Shown one piece after another: positions 25,780 to 35,423 of a DNA stretch of 44,375 nt. Each line of letters begins with the position of its first letter. Position 1 is the first letter of the stretch. The translations under genes and the position numbers were made by a program. Source of the DNA: Fidelibacterota bacterium. GTDB taxonomy: Bacteria > Fidelibacterota > Marinisomatia > Marinisomatales > TCS55. The notes beneath the pieces were generated by a model that saw only the letters and a program-made list of their open reading frames with translations, was not told the DNA's origin and made no database searches. The DNA lies in NCBI GenBank assembly GCA_016845785.1, contig JAERSH010000041.1, positions 1-44,375 on the forward strand, given 5' to 3'.

Positions 25780-26801
25780 GATGGAATGAGAATCACCTTT
25801 CCAATTTGATTTCCATTTTCTAAATGGGCATGGGCGTCCTGGATTTCGCTCAGGTTAAATGTTCGATCCACAATTGGTTTAATTTTACCATCTGCAACCA
25901 ACGTTACACAATCATCAAAAGCAGCTACATCTCCCATGGTCGATCCCAATACGGAAAGCTGTTTTGAAAATAAGTATCGAATATCAAATGATGCCTTTGG
26001 ACCTGTGGTGGCACCGCAAGTTACCAATCGACCCCCTTTTCCTAAGATACGCATGGATGTTTGCCAAGTGGATTCACCTACATGTTCAAACACAACGTCC
26101 ACGCCCTGTTTTTCTGTGTAATCTTTTACTGTTGAAATGATATCATCATTGTAATGATCTAAGACCAAATCTGCACCTAAGGATTTAGCATGCGCTCTTT
26201 TTTCTTTACTGCCGCCGGTGGTGATGACGCTACATCCTTTGGCTTTTGCAATCTGGATGGCCATGGTGCCCACACCGGATCCTGCGCCCCAAATAAATAC
26301 AGTTTCGCCTGTTTCAATTTTGGCACGGCGGACGAGCATGCCATAGGCAGTTTGAGCCGTAAGTGGAAAAGCCGCTGCCGCTTCAAACGAAAGATGAGAT
26401 GGTTTAGGCCTTATACGATGTTCCGGCAGTGCGATATACTCACAATTGGTGCCATCTTGATTTTCACCCAAAATGCCCCACTGGTTGCAATAGTTTTCCT
26501 GTCCTTGAGAACAAAATCGACAATGGCCGCAATAAACCAATGGTTGAATACAAACTTCATCACCCACTTTATATTGGGAAACATCATGACCAATTTCTGT
26601 AATTACACCTGCGCCATCACTCCCCATAATCATGGGCAAAGGCACCCCGGGAATCCCTCGCCGAACCCATAAATCCAAGTGATTCATGGCCGATGCTTTA
26701 ATCTGAATCAATACCTCCCCTTTTGCAGGTGTGGGCGACGGAACGGATTCGTACCGAAGTACCTCTATCCCCCCATGTTCATGGATACGGGCTGCCTTCA
26801 T
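25776..26801 (-). CDS. Zinc-binding MDR-family dehydrogenase / quinone oxidoreductase-like
   Basis: A 341 aa medium-chain dehydrogenase: GroES-like domain (~1-130) and Rossmann domain (~150-290) with WGAGSGVGTMAIQIAK for NAD(P). The structural-zinc cluster is complete (CGHCRFCSQGQENYC). The usual catalytic-zinc ligands are not: the first position reads NHLD, not a Cys, and the GHE motif reads GSDGAG. It therefore resembles zinc-free-site quinone oxidoreductases that kept the structural zinc. The substrate is unknown. ATGA overlaps tie it to doxX and the ferredoxin gene. Confidence 0.85.
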   Translation of the reverse strand: MKAARIHEHGGIEVLRYESVPSPTPAKGEVLIQIKASAMNHLDLWVRRGIPGVPLPMIMGSDGAGVITEIGHDVSQYKVGDEVCIQPLVYCGHCRFCSQGQENYCNQWGILGENQDGTNCEYIALPEHRIRPKPSHLSFEAAAAFPLTAQTAYGMLVRRAKIETGETVFIWGAGSGVGTMAIQIAKAKGCSVITTGGSKEKRAHAKSLGADLVLDHYNDDIISTVKDYTEKQGVDVVFEHVGESTWQTSMRILGKGGRLVTCGATTGPKASFDIRYLFSKQLSVLGSTMGDVAAFDDCVTLVADGKIKPIVDRTFNLSEIQDAHAHLENGNQIGKVILIPS

Positions 26802-27244
26802 TCAGACTCAGATTTGGATAGAAACATTTTATCTATGCTATATTTGCCGGGACCGAGCAATGCGATTGCAGTAAATATGGAAAAATAGGCCCATGCACTC
26901 TCGGGACTGCCCGTTGTGGTAATATGGTACATGGCCGCAAAGAACATGGTACCTGCTGTGATGACGGCGGCCGGTTGGGTAAATAATCCCAATATGACCA
27001 ATACGGCACATATGGATTCTCCTGAAGCAGCGATGAAACCAAATACCGGATTGGCGAAATCTAAAATGCCCCCAAAATATTTACTGAATGCGCCGCCCAA
27101 TCCATCCCATTTTTCAGGGTTAGTTATTTTTTTCCACCCATGGTTGGCAATCATATAATAACCGGGCAATATGCGGAGAACGAGCAATCCGCATGCGTTA
27201 CATTGGGTTAATCCTTTACAAAAGTCTTTTAATTTATTGATCAT
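26798..27244 (-). CDS. DoxX family membrane protein
   Basis: A 148 aa protein with four membrane segments and the DoxX pattern: LLVLRILPGYYMIANHGWKKI at the N-terminus, FIAASGESICAVLVILGLFT, then FFAAMYHITT. DoxX-type proteins are linked to membrane redox and thiol stress, sometimes with quinone oxidoreductases as here. It overlaps the genes on both sides by 3-4 nt. Confidence 0.85.
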   Translation of the reverse strand: MINKLKDFCKGLTQCNACGLLVLRILPGYYMIANHGWKKITNPEKWDGLGGAFSKYFGGILDFANPVFGFIAASGESICAVLVILGLFTQPAAVITAGTMFFAAMYHITTTGSPESAWAYFSIFTAIALLGPGKYSIDKMFLSKSESE

Positions 27245-27414
27245 TTTTTCTCCCCCTGATTAATGTCTTCAAAATCAGCATCTTTTATGTTCAAGTTTTT
27301 ATAGGACTCTTTTTTCTTAATGGTAGGATCCTTCGGTTTAGAAAGGATTCCCATTCGTTTTACCATGCCATAAGCCAAGTATGCCAATCCACCCCAAATC
27401 AATAATTTGATCAT
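27241..27414 (-). CDS. 57 aa single-pass membrane protein
   Basis: A short complete frame starts at ATG 27414 (MIKLLIWGGLAYLAYGMVKR) and ends at TGA 27241-27243, which overlaps the doxX ATG. It has one membrane helix (residues 3-17), a basic stretch (KPKDPTIKKKES) and an acidic end (IKDADFEDINQGEKK). The ATG lies 1 nt after the stop of the kinase gene. Tight packing on both sides and a sensible topology argue that it is real. Similar short proteins ending in DADFEEI-type motifs occur in FCB bacteria; function unknown. Confidence 0.75.
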   Translation of the reverse strand: MIKLLIWGGLAYLAYGMVKRMGILSKPKDPTIKKKESYKNLNIKDADFEDINQGEKK

Positions 27415-27415
27415 A

Positions 27416-28057
27416 TTACAATCCTGTGGTGGGATTAAAAAATTTCGTCCCCGTTACGGGCTGGCGGATATAATTAATGACTTCATCCAAGTCACCTTGA
27501 TTGTGCACAAAATCAATATTATTTGTATTGATGATCACCAATGGTGTATCCTGATAACGGAAAAAATATTCATTATACACTTGATTGAGCGCATCAATAT
27601 AATCTTCGGACATATTTTTTTCAAAATCCCGACCTCTTCTAGAAATATTTCGCATGAGTGTTTCTGTATCCGCTTGGAGAAAAATAACCAAATCGGGACC
27701 GATGACATTCCGCTCCATCATGTTGGCGACGGTGTCATAAAGTGACATTTCTTTTTCATTCAAATTTAAGGATGCAAACAGACGATCCTTCACAAACATA
27801 TAATCTGTAATGACCAAATTTTGGAACATATCCACTTGGCGTAAATCTTGCTGCTGTTGATAGCGTTGGAGCAAAAACCATAACTGCGTTTGAAATGCGT
27901 GGCGTTCAGGATCTTCATAAAATTCAGATAAAAATGGATTATCCTCAAATTCTTCTAAAACCAATTTGGCACCAAGTTTATCTGAGAGCAGGTTCGCCAA
28001 ACTGGTCTTTCCCACACCTATGGTGCCTTCGATCGCCACGTAATACAAATTTCTCAT
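27416..28057 (-). CDS. Deoxynucleoside kinase
   Basis: Start chosen at ATG 28057 (MRNLYYVAIEG), which overlaps the folK TGA as ATGA; the longer frame lies inside folK. About 213 aa of the dNK/dCK-dGK family: P-loop GTIGVGKTS (11-19), LEEFEDNPFLSEFYED, the substrate-site segment TDYMFVKDRLFA, the Arg-rich lid RNISRRGRDFE, and a C-terminal EYFFRYQDTPLVIINT. It phosphorylates deoxynucleosides (salvage); base specificity cannot be read from sequence alone. Confidence 0.9.
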   Translation of the reverse strand: MRNLYYVAIEGTIGVGKTSLANLLSDKLGAKLVLEEFEDNPFLSEFYEDPERHAFQTQLWFLLQRYQQQQDLRQVDMFQNLVITDYMFVKDRLFASLNLNEKEMSLYDTVANMMERNVIGPDLVIFLQADTETLMRNISRRGRDFEKNMSEDYIDALNQVYNEYFFRYQDTPLVIINTNNIDFVHNQGDLDEVINYIRQPVTGTKFFNPTTGL

Positions 28058-28560
28058 GCTGATTTTTCCAACTGATGATTCCGAACTGTTGATGTATCCG
28101 GACATAATTTTAATAGATCTGAAACGGACCTGCCATAATCCTGTACCATGAAATCCGGTGCAATTTCTGCCCACGGAACAAGGACGAACTTACGGGCAAA
28201 AAGCTCAGGATGGGGAATCTTTAAATGGCCCAAATCGATGGATTTTGTTTCATAGGCCAATATATCCAAATCAATGACGCGCGGTTCATTTTTTTCATGT
28301 GCCTTCGGTCGCCCTAACATGAGTTCAATTCCTTGGCACACCAATAGCATATCTTCCGGATCAAGTGACGTTTGAATTTGGACAACGGTATTTAAAAAGG
28401 TTGGCTGATCTGTGTTGTATAATGGATCGGTCTCATAAATAGAAGCAGTCTGTTTAACAGAAATTTCATCTCGCACATCCAATGCGGCGATGGCTGTAAA
28501 TATATTCGTTTCCCGATCGCCAATATTTGATCCAATGCCGAGGTAGACCAGTTCAGGCAT
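28054..28560 (-). CDS. folK: HPPK, 2-amino-4-hydroxy-6-hydroxymethyldihydropteridine pyrophosphokinase
   Basis: Folate synthesis: transfers pyrophosphate from ATP to the pterin alcohol. Signatures are YLGIGSNIGDRETNI at the N-terminus, ASIYETDPLY, FLNTVVQI, and RVIDLDILAY followed by IPHPELFARKFVLVPW. The length of 168 aa is normal. It overlaps folB by 8 nt and the kinase gene by 4 nt. Confidence 0.95.
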   Translation of the reverse strand: MPELVYLGIGSNIGDRETNIFTAIAALDVRDEISVKQTASIYETDPLYNTDQPTFLNTVVQIQTSLDPEDMLLVCQGIELMLGRPKAHEKNEPRVIDLDILAYETKSIDLGHLKIPHPELFARKFVLVPWAEIAPDFMVQDYGRSVSDLLKLCPDTSTVRNHQLEKSA

Positions 28561-28921
28561 AATCCGCCTTCACACGCTCGATCTCTACCTCAATGGTGTC
28601 GAGGACCCCCTTCACCGGCGCGTGGGGTTTTCGGACGCGGACCATAATTGATTCTACGGGATGTTCCGTAACAATTTCTTTCGCAATGGAATTGGCGAGT
28701 GCTTCTATGAGATAAAATTTATCCTTCTTTACACATTGATCTACTGTTTTATAAATCGCTTCATAATTGATGGTGTCATTTAGATCATCAGAAGCACATG
28801 CCGCTATTAAGGATAGGTGCATTTCCACATCCACTTCGAATCGACCACCCAAATGTTTCTCCGATTCGTTCACGCCGTGGAAGCCGTAAAACTGCATATT
28901 TTTTAAACGAATGATTCCCAT
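28553..28921 (-). CDS. folB: Dihydroneopterin aldolase
   Basis: Folate synthesis, the step before FolK: cleaves dihydroneopterin to the hydroxymethyl pterin and glycolaldehyde. It has FYGFHGVNESEKHLGG with the active-site Glu region, NYEAIYKTVDQ, LIEALANSIAKEI, and VRVRKPHAPVKG with the catalytic Lys region. At 122 aa it has full length. It is the first gene of the ten-gene operon ending at hinT. Confidence 0.94.
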   Translation of the reverse strand: MGIIRLKNMQFYGFHGVNESEKHLGGRFEVDVEMHLSLIAACASDDLNDTINYEAIYKTVDQCVKKDKFYLIEALANSIAKEIVTEHPVESIMVRVRKPHAPVKGVLDTIEVEIERVKADYA

Positions 28922-29032
28922 AAGAAAAAGAATTTACTCGAGGGTATCTTCGTTAGTCAAGACGTGGATAAAATTATTGTTACATATTTATAAATAAATT
29001 GTAAAAAATTATCCATCTCAGATATATAAATA

Positions 29033-29072
29033 TTATTAGTAGGGTCTAGGCATGCCTAGACCCTACTAATAA
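29033..29072. repeat. Perfect 40-nt palindrome
   Basis: The left arm runs 29033-29052 and the right arm 29053-29072 with no mismatch; the core is GGTCTAGGC-AT-GCCTAGACC. It begins 8 nt after the TAA of the EF-hand lipoprotein (minus strand) in an A/T-rich gap of 159 nt before folB. No clear T-run follows, so it could be a terminator, a REP-like mobile palindrome or a protein-binding site. Confidence 0.65.
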
Positions 29073-29080
29073 AATAAGAC

Positions 29081-29908
29081 TTATTTATCTAATGTAATGG
29101 TAAACCCGTTATACTCACCGTCGGGTAAAACAGAAGGGAGTTTATACTGATCATCTGTAAAGATCGCATATACGTCCGGATCGCCATTTTTTACTTTTTC
29201 AAGCGTATTCAATTTCCATTCGTGGCCGATCTCATCGAGCCGACCTGAATAACTTTGTGCCCCCATCATACTGGTTAATGCCCAATAAAAATATTCTGTA
29301 ATCATGCAATCATACTCACAAGTGTCATCATCATAAGAGTACCATGCACCGGCAGGATAATTTGATGGTGGTGATTCAAAATAACCACCCCTTGCTTTGT
29401 CCATTGCATTGGCCAGTTTTGATCCCTTTTTTTCAGCCAAATCTGGATAAACTTCAGAATACCCTTCGTGGGTGATGAGGTGAAGCACCTCTTCTAATGA
29501 TGCATCAAAACGAGCGTTCGAACCATCCTTATTAAAAGATGGAATGGTTTCTTCATCAAACAATCCCTGAACATGGTCATGCCCAATAGATTCTTCGTCA
29601 AAATTATCAGCTTCATCCTCGTCCCTGAACATGATCAATGTGGCATCTACGGATTTTAATTTATCCACCACTGCCTGATTGTCCACTTTGCCGTCTTCAT
29701 CATTATCCAAGTATTGTGCCATCACTTTGGCCGCGTGGAGGACTTTGGCATCGTCTGTATTTTTCGTCGCTAAAATTTTAATCCCAAAAACAGAAACGGA
29801 CTTTGAAAAGCTACCCGCATTTTCTGAATCGTCATCTTCCCCATTTTCACATGAAAAGAAAAATAAACCGATTAAAAGTGGTAAAATAAAAAATTTTATA
29901 TTCTTCAT
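29081..29908 (-). CDS. Lipoprotein with EF-hand-like calcium loop
   Basis: A signal peptide (MKNIKFFILPLLIGLFFFSC) with lipidated Cys20 is followed by a Glu/Asp-rich spacer. Residues 68-76 (DNDEDGKVD) match the DxDxDGxxD calcium-binding loop. Further on, EEVLHLITHEGYSE places two histidines and acidic residues four apart in a helix, which could bind a metal; a protease role is not shown. Three short Cys/Asp-rich turns (DDDTCEYDC) follow. Family not recognised. It is read separately from groEL, whose terminator lies upstream. Confidence 0.7.
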   Translation of the reverse strand: MKNIKFFILPLLIGLFFFSCENGEDDDSENAGSFSKSVSVFGIKILATKNTDDAKVLHAAKVMAQYLDNDEDGKVDNQAVVDKLKSVDATLIMFRDEDEADNFDEESIGHDHVQGLFDEETIPSFNKDGSNARFDASLEEVLHLITHEGYSEVYPDLAEKKGSKLANAMDKARGGYFESPPSNYPAGAWYSYDDDTCEYDCMITEYFYWALTSMMGAQSYSGRLDEIGHEWKLNTLEKVKNGDPDVYAIFTDDQYKLPSVLPDGEYNGFTITLDK

Positions 29909-29968
29909 AATTTCCCCGTGAATTCATTCATAAAAACTATTAAACCAGCATCATGAGTTCATCGCAAT

Positions 29969-30004
29969 AAAAAAGCCCCACTCGGTTTCCCGAATGGGGC
30001 TTTT
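29969..30004 (-). terminator. Rho-independent terminator of groESL
   Basis: The arms 29971-29985 and 29990-30004 form a 15-bp stem with one mismatch around a 4-nt loop. On the minus strand the right side of the stem (GGGGC) runs into six T residues. It lies 22 nt after the groEL stop. Confidence 0.88.
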
Positions 30005-30026
30005 AAAAAATGAGGTAATCCTCAGA

Positions 30027-31664
<1,638 letters not shown>

Positions 31665-31675
31665 TCATTTACTCC

Positions 31676-31966
31676 TTAAAGGACAGCGAGAATATCACTC
31701 TCGCGCATGATTAAATAATCGGTTCCTTCAAATGAAAACTCAGTGCCACTATATTTACCATAGAGTACTTTATCTCCACTTTTCACTTCCATTGCAACGG
31801 TTGTGCCTGCATCGGATACTTTACCCGGACCTGCAGCAACAACAGTGCCTTGCTGTGGTTTTTCCTGTGCTGTATCAGGCAGAATGATGCCGCCAGAGGA
31901 CATTTCTTCAGCCGGAGCCGGTTCAACCACAACACGATCAGCCAAAGGCTTGACATTTAGAGCCAT
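31676..31966 (-). CDS. groES: Co-chaperonin GroES (Hsp10)
   Basis: A 96 aa protein forming the heptameric lid of GroEL. It has [20 protein letters not shown], the mobile loop GGIILPDTA, and [14 protein letters not shown] strong ribosome binding site (AGGAG) sits 8 nt before the ATG. First gene of the groES-groEL operon. Confidence 0.97.
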   Translation of the reverse strand: MALNVKPLADRVVVEPAPAEEMSSGGIILPDTAQEKPQQGTVVAAGPGKVSDAGTTVAMEVKSGDKVLYGKYSGTEFSFEGTDYLIMRESDILAVL

Positions 31967-32077
31967 TTCGCTTTCTCCTGTTTTCTTAGTTTATTGATTA
32001 AATTTTTGTAATGATACATTTTCTGCGAATATGCAGCGCGGAAGTTAGATGGGAATTAGAGGAAAATTCAAGAAATT

Positions 32078-32104
32078 TTAGCAGTCTTTATGTAAGAGTG
32101 CTAA
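32078..32104 (-). promoter_or_regulatory. CIRCE element (HrcA operator) of groESL
   Basis: The half-sites TTAGCAGTC (32078-32086) and GAGTGCTAA (32096-32104) are separated by 9 nt. This is the CIRCE layout with one departure from the consensus TTAGCACTC. It lies 112 nt upstream of the groES ATG and implies an HrcA repressor elsewhere in the genome, de-repressed by heat. Confidence 0.88.
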
Positions 32105-32152
32105 TCGGATATTTTGTGAATTATTCGTCTTTATAAAATATGGTTTTCCCTG

Positions 32153-32174
32153 CATCCAACATATTTGTTGGATG
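32153..32174. repeat. Perfect 9-bp hairpin after dut
   Basis: CATCCAACA (32153-32161) pairs with TGTTGGATG (32166-32174) around TATT. It lies 27 nt beyond the dut stop and upstream of the groESL control region. It has no T-run, so it is a weak terminator candidate that may still separate dut transcripts from groESL. Confidence 0.4.
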
Positions 32175-32201
32175 AGAGATCGAACAAGATGTTCGTTTTA
32201 C

Positions 32202-32639
32202 TCACTTCCCTGTACTGCCGAAGCCGCCTTCTCCTCTGGTTGTATTGGATAGTGTTTCTACCAATTCAAAATGGATGGGCGAACCATCCATGGCCACCAA
32301 TTGAAACAGACGTTGTCCCGGTTCAACAGTGTAGGGTTCATCTTTAATATTGTCAACGGCCGCCATGATTTCGCCTCTGTATCCTCCATCAATTAGTCCG
32401 ATGGAATTGCTCAACCGCAAAGGCGTTTTGGCTATGCTGGATCTGGGCATGAGTAAATAAGGTCTTCCTTCGCTTGTTTCACAGGCGATTTCTAAATGAA
32501 TTAGCGTGGATTCACCTGCACTTATGGTCTGTTCATTGATGACGAATAAATCCAAGCCGGCATCACCATCGTGAAAATGGCCGTGGTTCTCGTACATGAT
32601 TTTGACTTCTGCGTTAAATGGTCTGATTTTTAGGTGCAT
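32202..32639 (-). CDS. dut: dUTP diphosphatase
   Basis: Hydrolyses dUTP to dUMP, keeping uracil out of DNA and feeding dTMP synthesis. All five trimeric dUTPase motifs are present: DAGLDLF, MPRSSIA, GLIDGGYRGEI, PGQRLFQLV and RGEGGFGSTG. At 145 aa it has normal length. Its ATG shares one base with the TAA of the permease gene. Confidence 0.96.
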   Translation of the reverse strand: MHLKIRPFNAEVKIMYENHGHFHDGDAGLDLFVINEQTISAGESTLIHLEIACETSEGRPYLLMPRSSIAKTPLRLSNSIGLIDGGYRGEIMAAVDNIKDEPYTVEPGQRLFQLVAMDGSPIHFELVETLSNTTRGEGGFGSTGK

Positions 32640-33955
32640 TAAATTGTTCCTTTTTCAAATTTTTTATTCAAATAATAAATCATAATACTTAATCCAATTA
32701 TGGTTACTCCAATCATGGATTCGAAAGGTTGCGCCTGGAATGTATAAAAAATTATCCAAAGATTTAATAGAATGAATATGGCCGGTGTAACGGGGTATCC
32801 CCATGTTTTGTATGGTCGGGGCAAATGTGGTTCTCTATATCTTAAAAAATAAATTCCTGATACGGTAGCGGTCGTGGTCAAAATTAGTGAAATGCCCGTA
32901 TACATTAAAACCTGTTCAAAAGAGGAGGACAAAATAAAAAGCATGGAAATGGCAAATTGCAGTCCAAAAGCGGAAACGGGGATACCTTGTGTATTCTTTA
33001 TTGAAAGGAATTTTAACAGTGTGTAATCCTCTCCCATTACTTGCATAATCCGTGGACCGATATACACATAACTGCTTACCGTAGAGATTAATAAAACAGC
33101 AATTCCCATGCCTACAATTTTTGCACCCACATCCCCAAAAATGTTTACACCTGAAATATATCCCACTTCTATTTCACCAACCATATCCGCCATGGGTGCA
33201 GTCAATAAAAATACATAGTTGAGCAGGACATATAGAATCATAACAAACCCGGTGCTCAACAAAAGGGATCGAGAAATATTTCTTTTTGGATCTAACACTT
33301 CTCCCGCAATATATGCTGTAGAATTCCATCCCGTGTATGCATAGGACACCCATACCAAACTGACTGCAAATCCTGAACTAAATAGTAAAGCGCCATCTCC
33401 CGGCTGTGGCCATATACTAATGGATTGGGGATTGGGGATAAGCATTCCGGCAATAATGAATATCAAAATTAGACCAATTTTAATACCCGTCGTTCCATTT
33501 TGAATGACGGTGCCTACCCTTAATGAACAACCATGAATTAAATGAAATCCAATGAGCGTAACCAGAGCAATTAAAGTGGAATCCAATACCGGGAATACTG
33601 CAGATAAATATTTACCTAATGCCATGGCTGCCAGTACAGCCGGTGCCGAAAATCCCACTGTTGCCGATACCAATCCGCCTGCAAACCCTAATGCGGGGTG
33701 TACTGTCCTGGAGAGGAGATGATACTCTCCCCCTGATCGAGGCAAAGCCGCTGCCACCTCACTATAGGTCATTGCACCAAATAAAGCCATGATTCCTCCC
33801 ACTACCCACAACATGATTAGCGGAAAAATCGATTGAAGATCTTGAAGCTGAAATCCTAGACTGGTAAAGACTCCTGTACCAATCATTGAAGAAATGACAA
33901 ATGCAGAAGCGGTCCATACCGAAATATGGCGTTTTTGGTTATTCATTTGATTCAT
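32639..33955 (-). CDS. APC-family amino acid permease
   Basis: Start chosen at ATG 33955 (MNQMNNQKRHIS), 7 nt after the DUF423 gene; the longer frame lies within that gene. About 438 aa with twelve membrane segments. The APC signatures are SSMIGTGVFTSLGF in helix 1, YSEVAAALPRSGGEY in helix 2-3, and WVSYAYTGWNSTAYIAGEV in helix 6. These are most like LAT/amino-acid exchangers. The substrate cannot be assigned from sequence. Confidence 0.88.
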   Translation of the reverse strand: MNQMNNQKRHISVWTASAFVISSMIGTGVFTSLGFQLQDLQSIFPLIMLWVVGGIMALFGAMTYSEVAAALPRSGGEYHLLSRTVHPALGFAGGLVSATVGFSAPAVLAAMALGKYLSAVFPVLDSTLIALVTLIGFHLIHGCSLRVGTVIQNGTTGIKIGLILIFIIAGMLIPNPQSISIWPQPGDGALLFSSGFAVSLVWVSYAYTGWNSTAYIAGEVLDPKRNISRSLLLSTGFVMILYVLLNYVFLLTAPMADMVGEIEVGYISGVNIFGDVGAKIVGMGIAVLLISTVSSYVYIGPRIMQVMGEDYTLLKFLSIKNTQGIPVSAFGLQFAISMLFILSSSFEQVLMYTGISLILTTTATVSGIYFLRYREPHLPRPYKTWGYPVTPAIFILLNLWIIFYTFQAQPFESMIGVTIIGLSIMIYYLNKKFEKGTI

Positions 33956-33962
33956 TAATAAA

Positions 33963-34331
33963 CTAGGATGCTTTGGCGACGCGAATGACCAATAGAAGCC
34001 ATCCTGCAATAAATGCCACTCCGCCGATGGGTGTAATGGCACCCATCCAACGCAATCCTGTGAGGACTAAAATATATAGACTACCGGAAAAGATTAGAAT
34101 ACCCACCGACAATAACACTGCGGGCAGTTGAATGACATCTGCGTTATAATGAAAACCAAGGTTGCCCAAAAGGATTAAACCCAAGGCATGAAACATATGA
34201 TATCGAACGCCCGTCTCGAAAATAGCCAGGTCTGCCGGGGAGACTTTGCTTTTAAGTCCGTGTGCACCGAATGCACCTAAAACAACTGCAAGTCCTGCCA
34301 AGGATGCACCGAGGATGATCCAATTTTTCAT
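33963..34331 (-). CDS. DUF423 small membrane protein
   Basis: A 122 aa protein with four membrane segments and the DUF423 (YgdD) pattern: LAVVLGAFGAHGLKSK at the N-terminus, FETGVRYHMFHALGLILLG, and ITPIGGVAFIAGW near the end. Widely conserved, function unknown. Its ATG overlaps the TGA of the mscS-like gene (ATGA). Confidence 0.9.
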   Translation of the reverse strand: MKNWIILGASLAGLAVVLGAFGAHGLKSKVSPADLAIFETGVRYHMFHALGLILLGNLGFHYNADVIQLPAVLLSVGILIFSGSLYILVLTGLRWMGAITPIGGVAFIAGWLLLVIRVAKAS

Positions 34332-35392
34332 GACTGCTCGTTTTTGTGAATCAGGGTACGGATCGGGAATGGAATTTCAATATTTTCTTGGGCGTATCGC
34401 TTGTGAATTCGACGAATAAATTCATCAATGATGGGATGCTGATCGCCATATTTTTTACCACGGAAGTATACTTTTAAATCCACACTGGATGGTCCGAACT
34501 GAAAACAACGCACCACAGCCGGTGCATCTTTTCGAGCGCCATCCACTTCATCAATTACACTTTGGGCCACTTCTTCTGTTACGGCCATTACATGATCTAA
34601 ATCACTTTCATAAGATACGCCAAGTGGTACACGGATTGAAAAACTGGGATCCCCCTTATCATAGTTCTTTACGATGGCAGTCGAAATTTTCGCATTCGGT
34701 ACCGTGACTACATTATTGGTTCGCTCCATCAATGTGGTATGACGCCACGTGATATTTTGAACGTAACCCATATAACCTGCATCCAATTCTACAAAATCGC
34801 CGGGCTTCACTTTTTGAGAGAGTAGAATATGCAATCCTGCAAAAAAGTCAGAAAGTGTATCTTTTAAGGCCAGTGAAATGGCAAGTCCACCCACACCCAT
34901 GGCCGTGAGTAATGGTGTAATTGAAATACCCACGGATTGCAAAATAATTAAGACACCCACCGATATAATTACGATGCGAGCCAAATTCACAAAGATGGTC
35001 GTAGAGGGCAAGTCCGTTCCCTGCTTTTCTGCCCAGAAATTGAGGAGTCCAACACCGATTCTTGAAGCAACCAATGTGATGGAAAGAATCAGAACTGAAA
35101 TGATAATTTTGTCTACATAATCAAAATATAGAGGTTGGACAAAGCTAATACTCTCAGCTGCAATTTTTAGAGATATGAGAAAGAACCATAGAACAATGTG
35201 AGATTCGATGGCTTCAAAAACGACATCATCGCCACGCCAGTCTGTTTTTTCTGTAATTCTTTTTAATCGGTTATGGACGAATTTTTTAAAAATCCAGCCA
35301 GCAAAAACACCGATGACGATAATTAATGAAGGAAATAGCCATTGATCTACAAAGGCTAGTGTTTCAAAAAATGATTGTATTTGTTCTAACAT
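34328..35392 (-). CDS. Mechanosensitive ion channel, MscS family
   Basis: A 354 aa inner-membrane channel that opens under osmotic down-shock. Several N-terminal membrane helices are followed by the pore helix (LLTAMGVGGLAISLALKDTL). The cytoplasmic beta domain follows with KPGDFVELD and VVTVPNAKIS, then the alpha/beta domain. It precedes DUF423 and the permease in a tight run. Confidence 0.92.
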   Translation of the reverse strand: MLEQIQSFFETLAFVDQWLFPSLIIVIGVFAGWIFKKFVHNRLKRITEKTDWRGDDVVFEAIESHIVLWFFLISLKIAAESISFVQPLYFDYVDKIIISVLILSITLVASRIGVGLLNFWAEKQGTDLPSTTIFVNLARIVIISVGVLIILQSVGISITPLLTAMGVGGLAISLALKDTLSDFFAGLHILLSQKVKPGDFVELDAGYMGYVQNITWRHTTLMERTNNVVTVPNAKISTAIVKNYDKGDPSFSIRVPLGVSYESDLDHVMAVTEEVAQSVIDEVDGARKDAPAVVRCFQFGPSSVDLKVYFRGKKYGDQHPIIDEFIRRIHKRYAQENIEIPFPIRTLIHKNEQS

Positions 35393-35423
35393 AAGGCAGG
35401 GAAATTACGCGATTTGAAATTCT

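Noticed and set aside
25776-26801. Classical zinc alcohol dehydrogenase.
   Set aside because: Structural-zinc cysteines are present but the catalytic-zinc Cys and GHE motif are replaced (NHLD, GSDGAG), so alcohol dehydrogenase activity should not be assumed.
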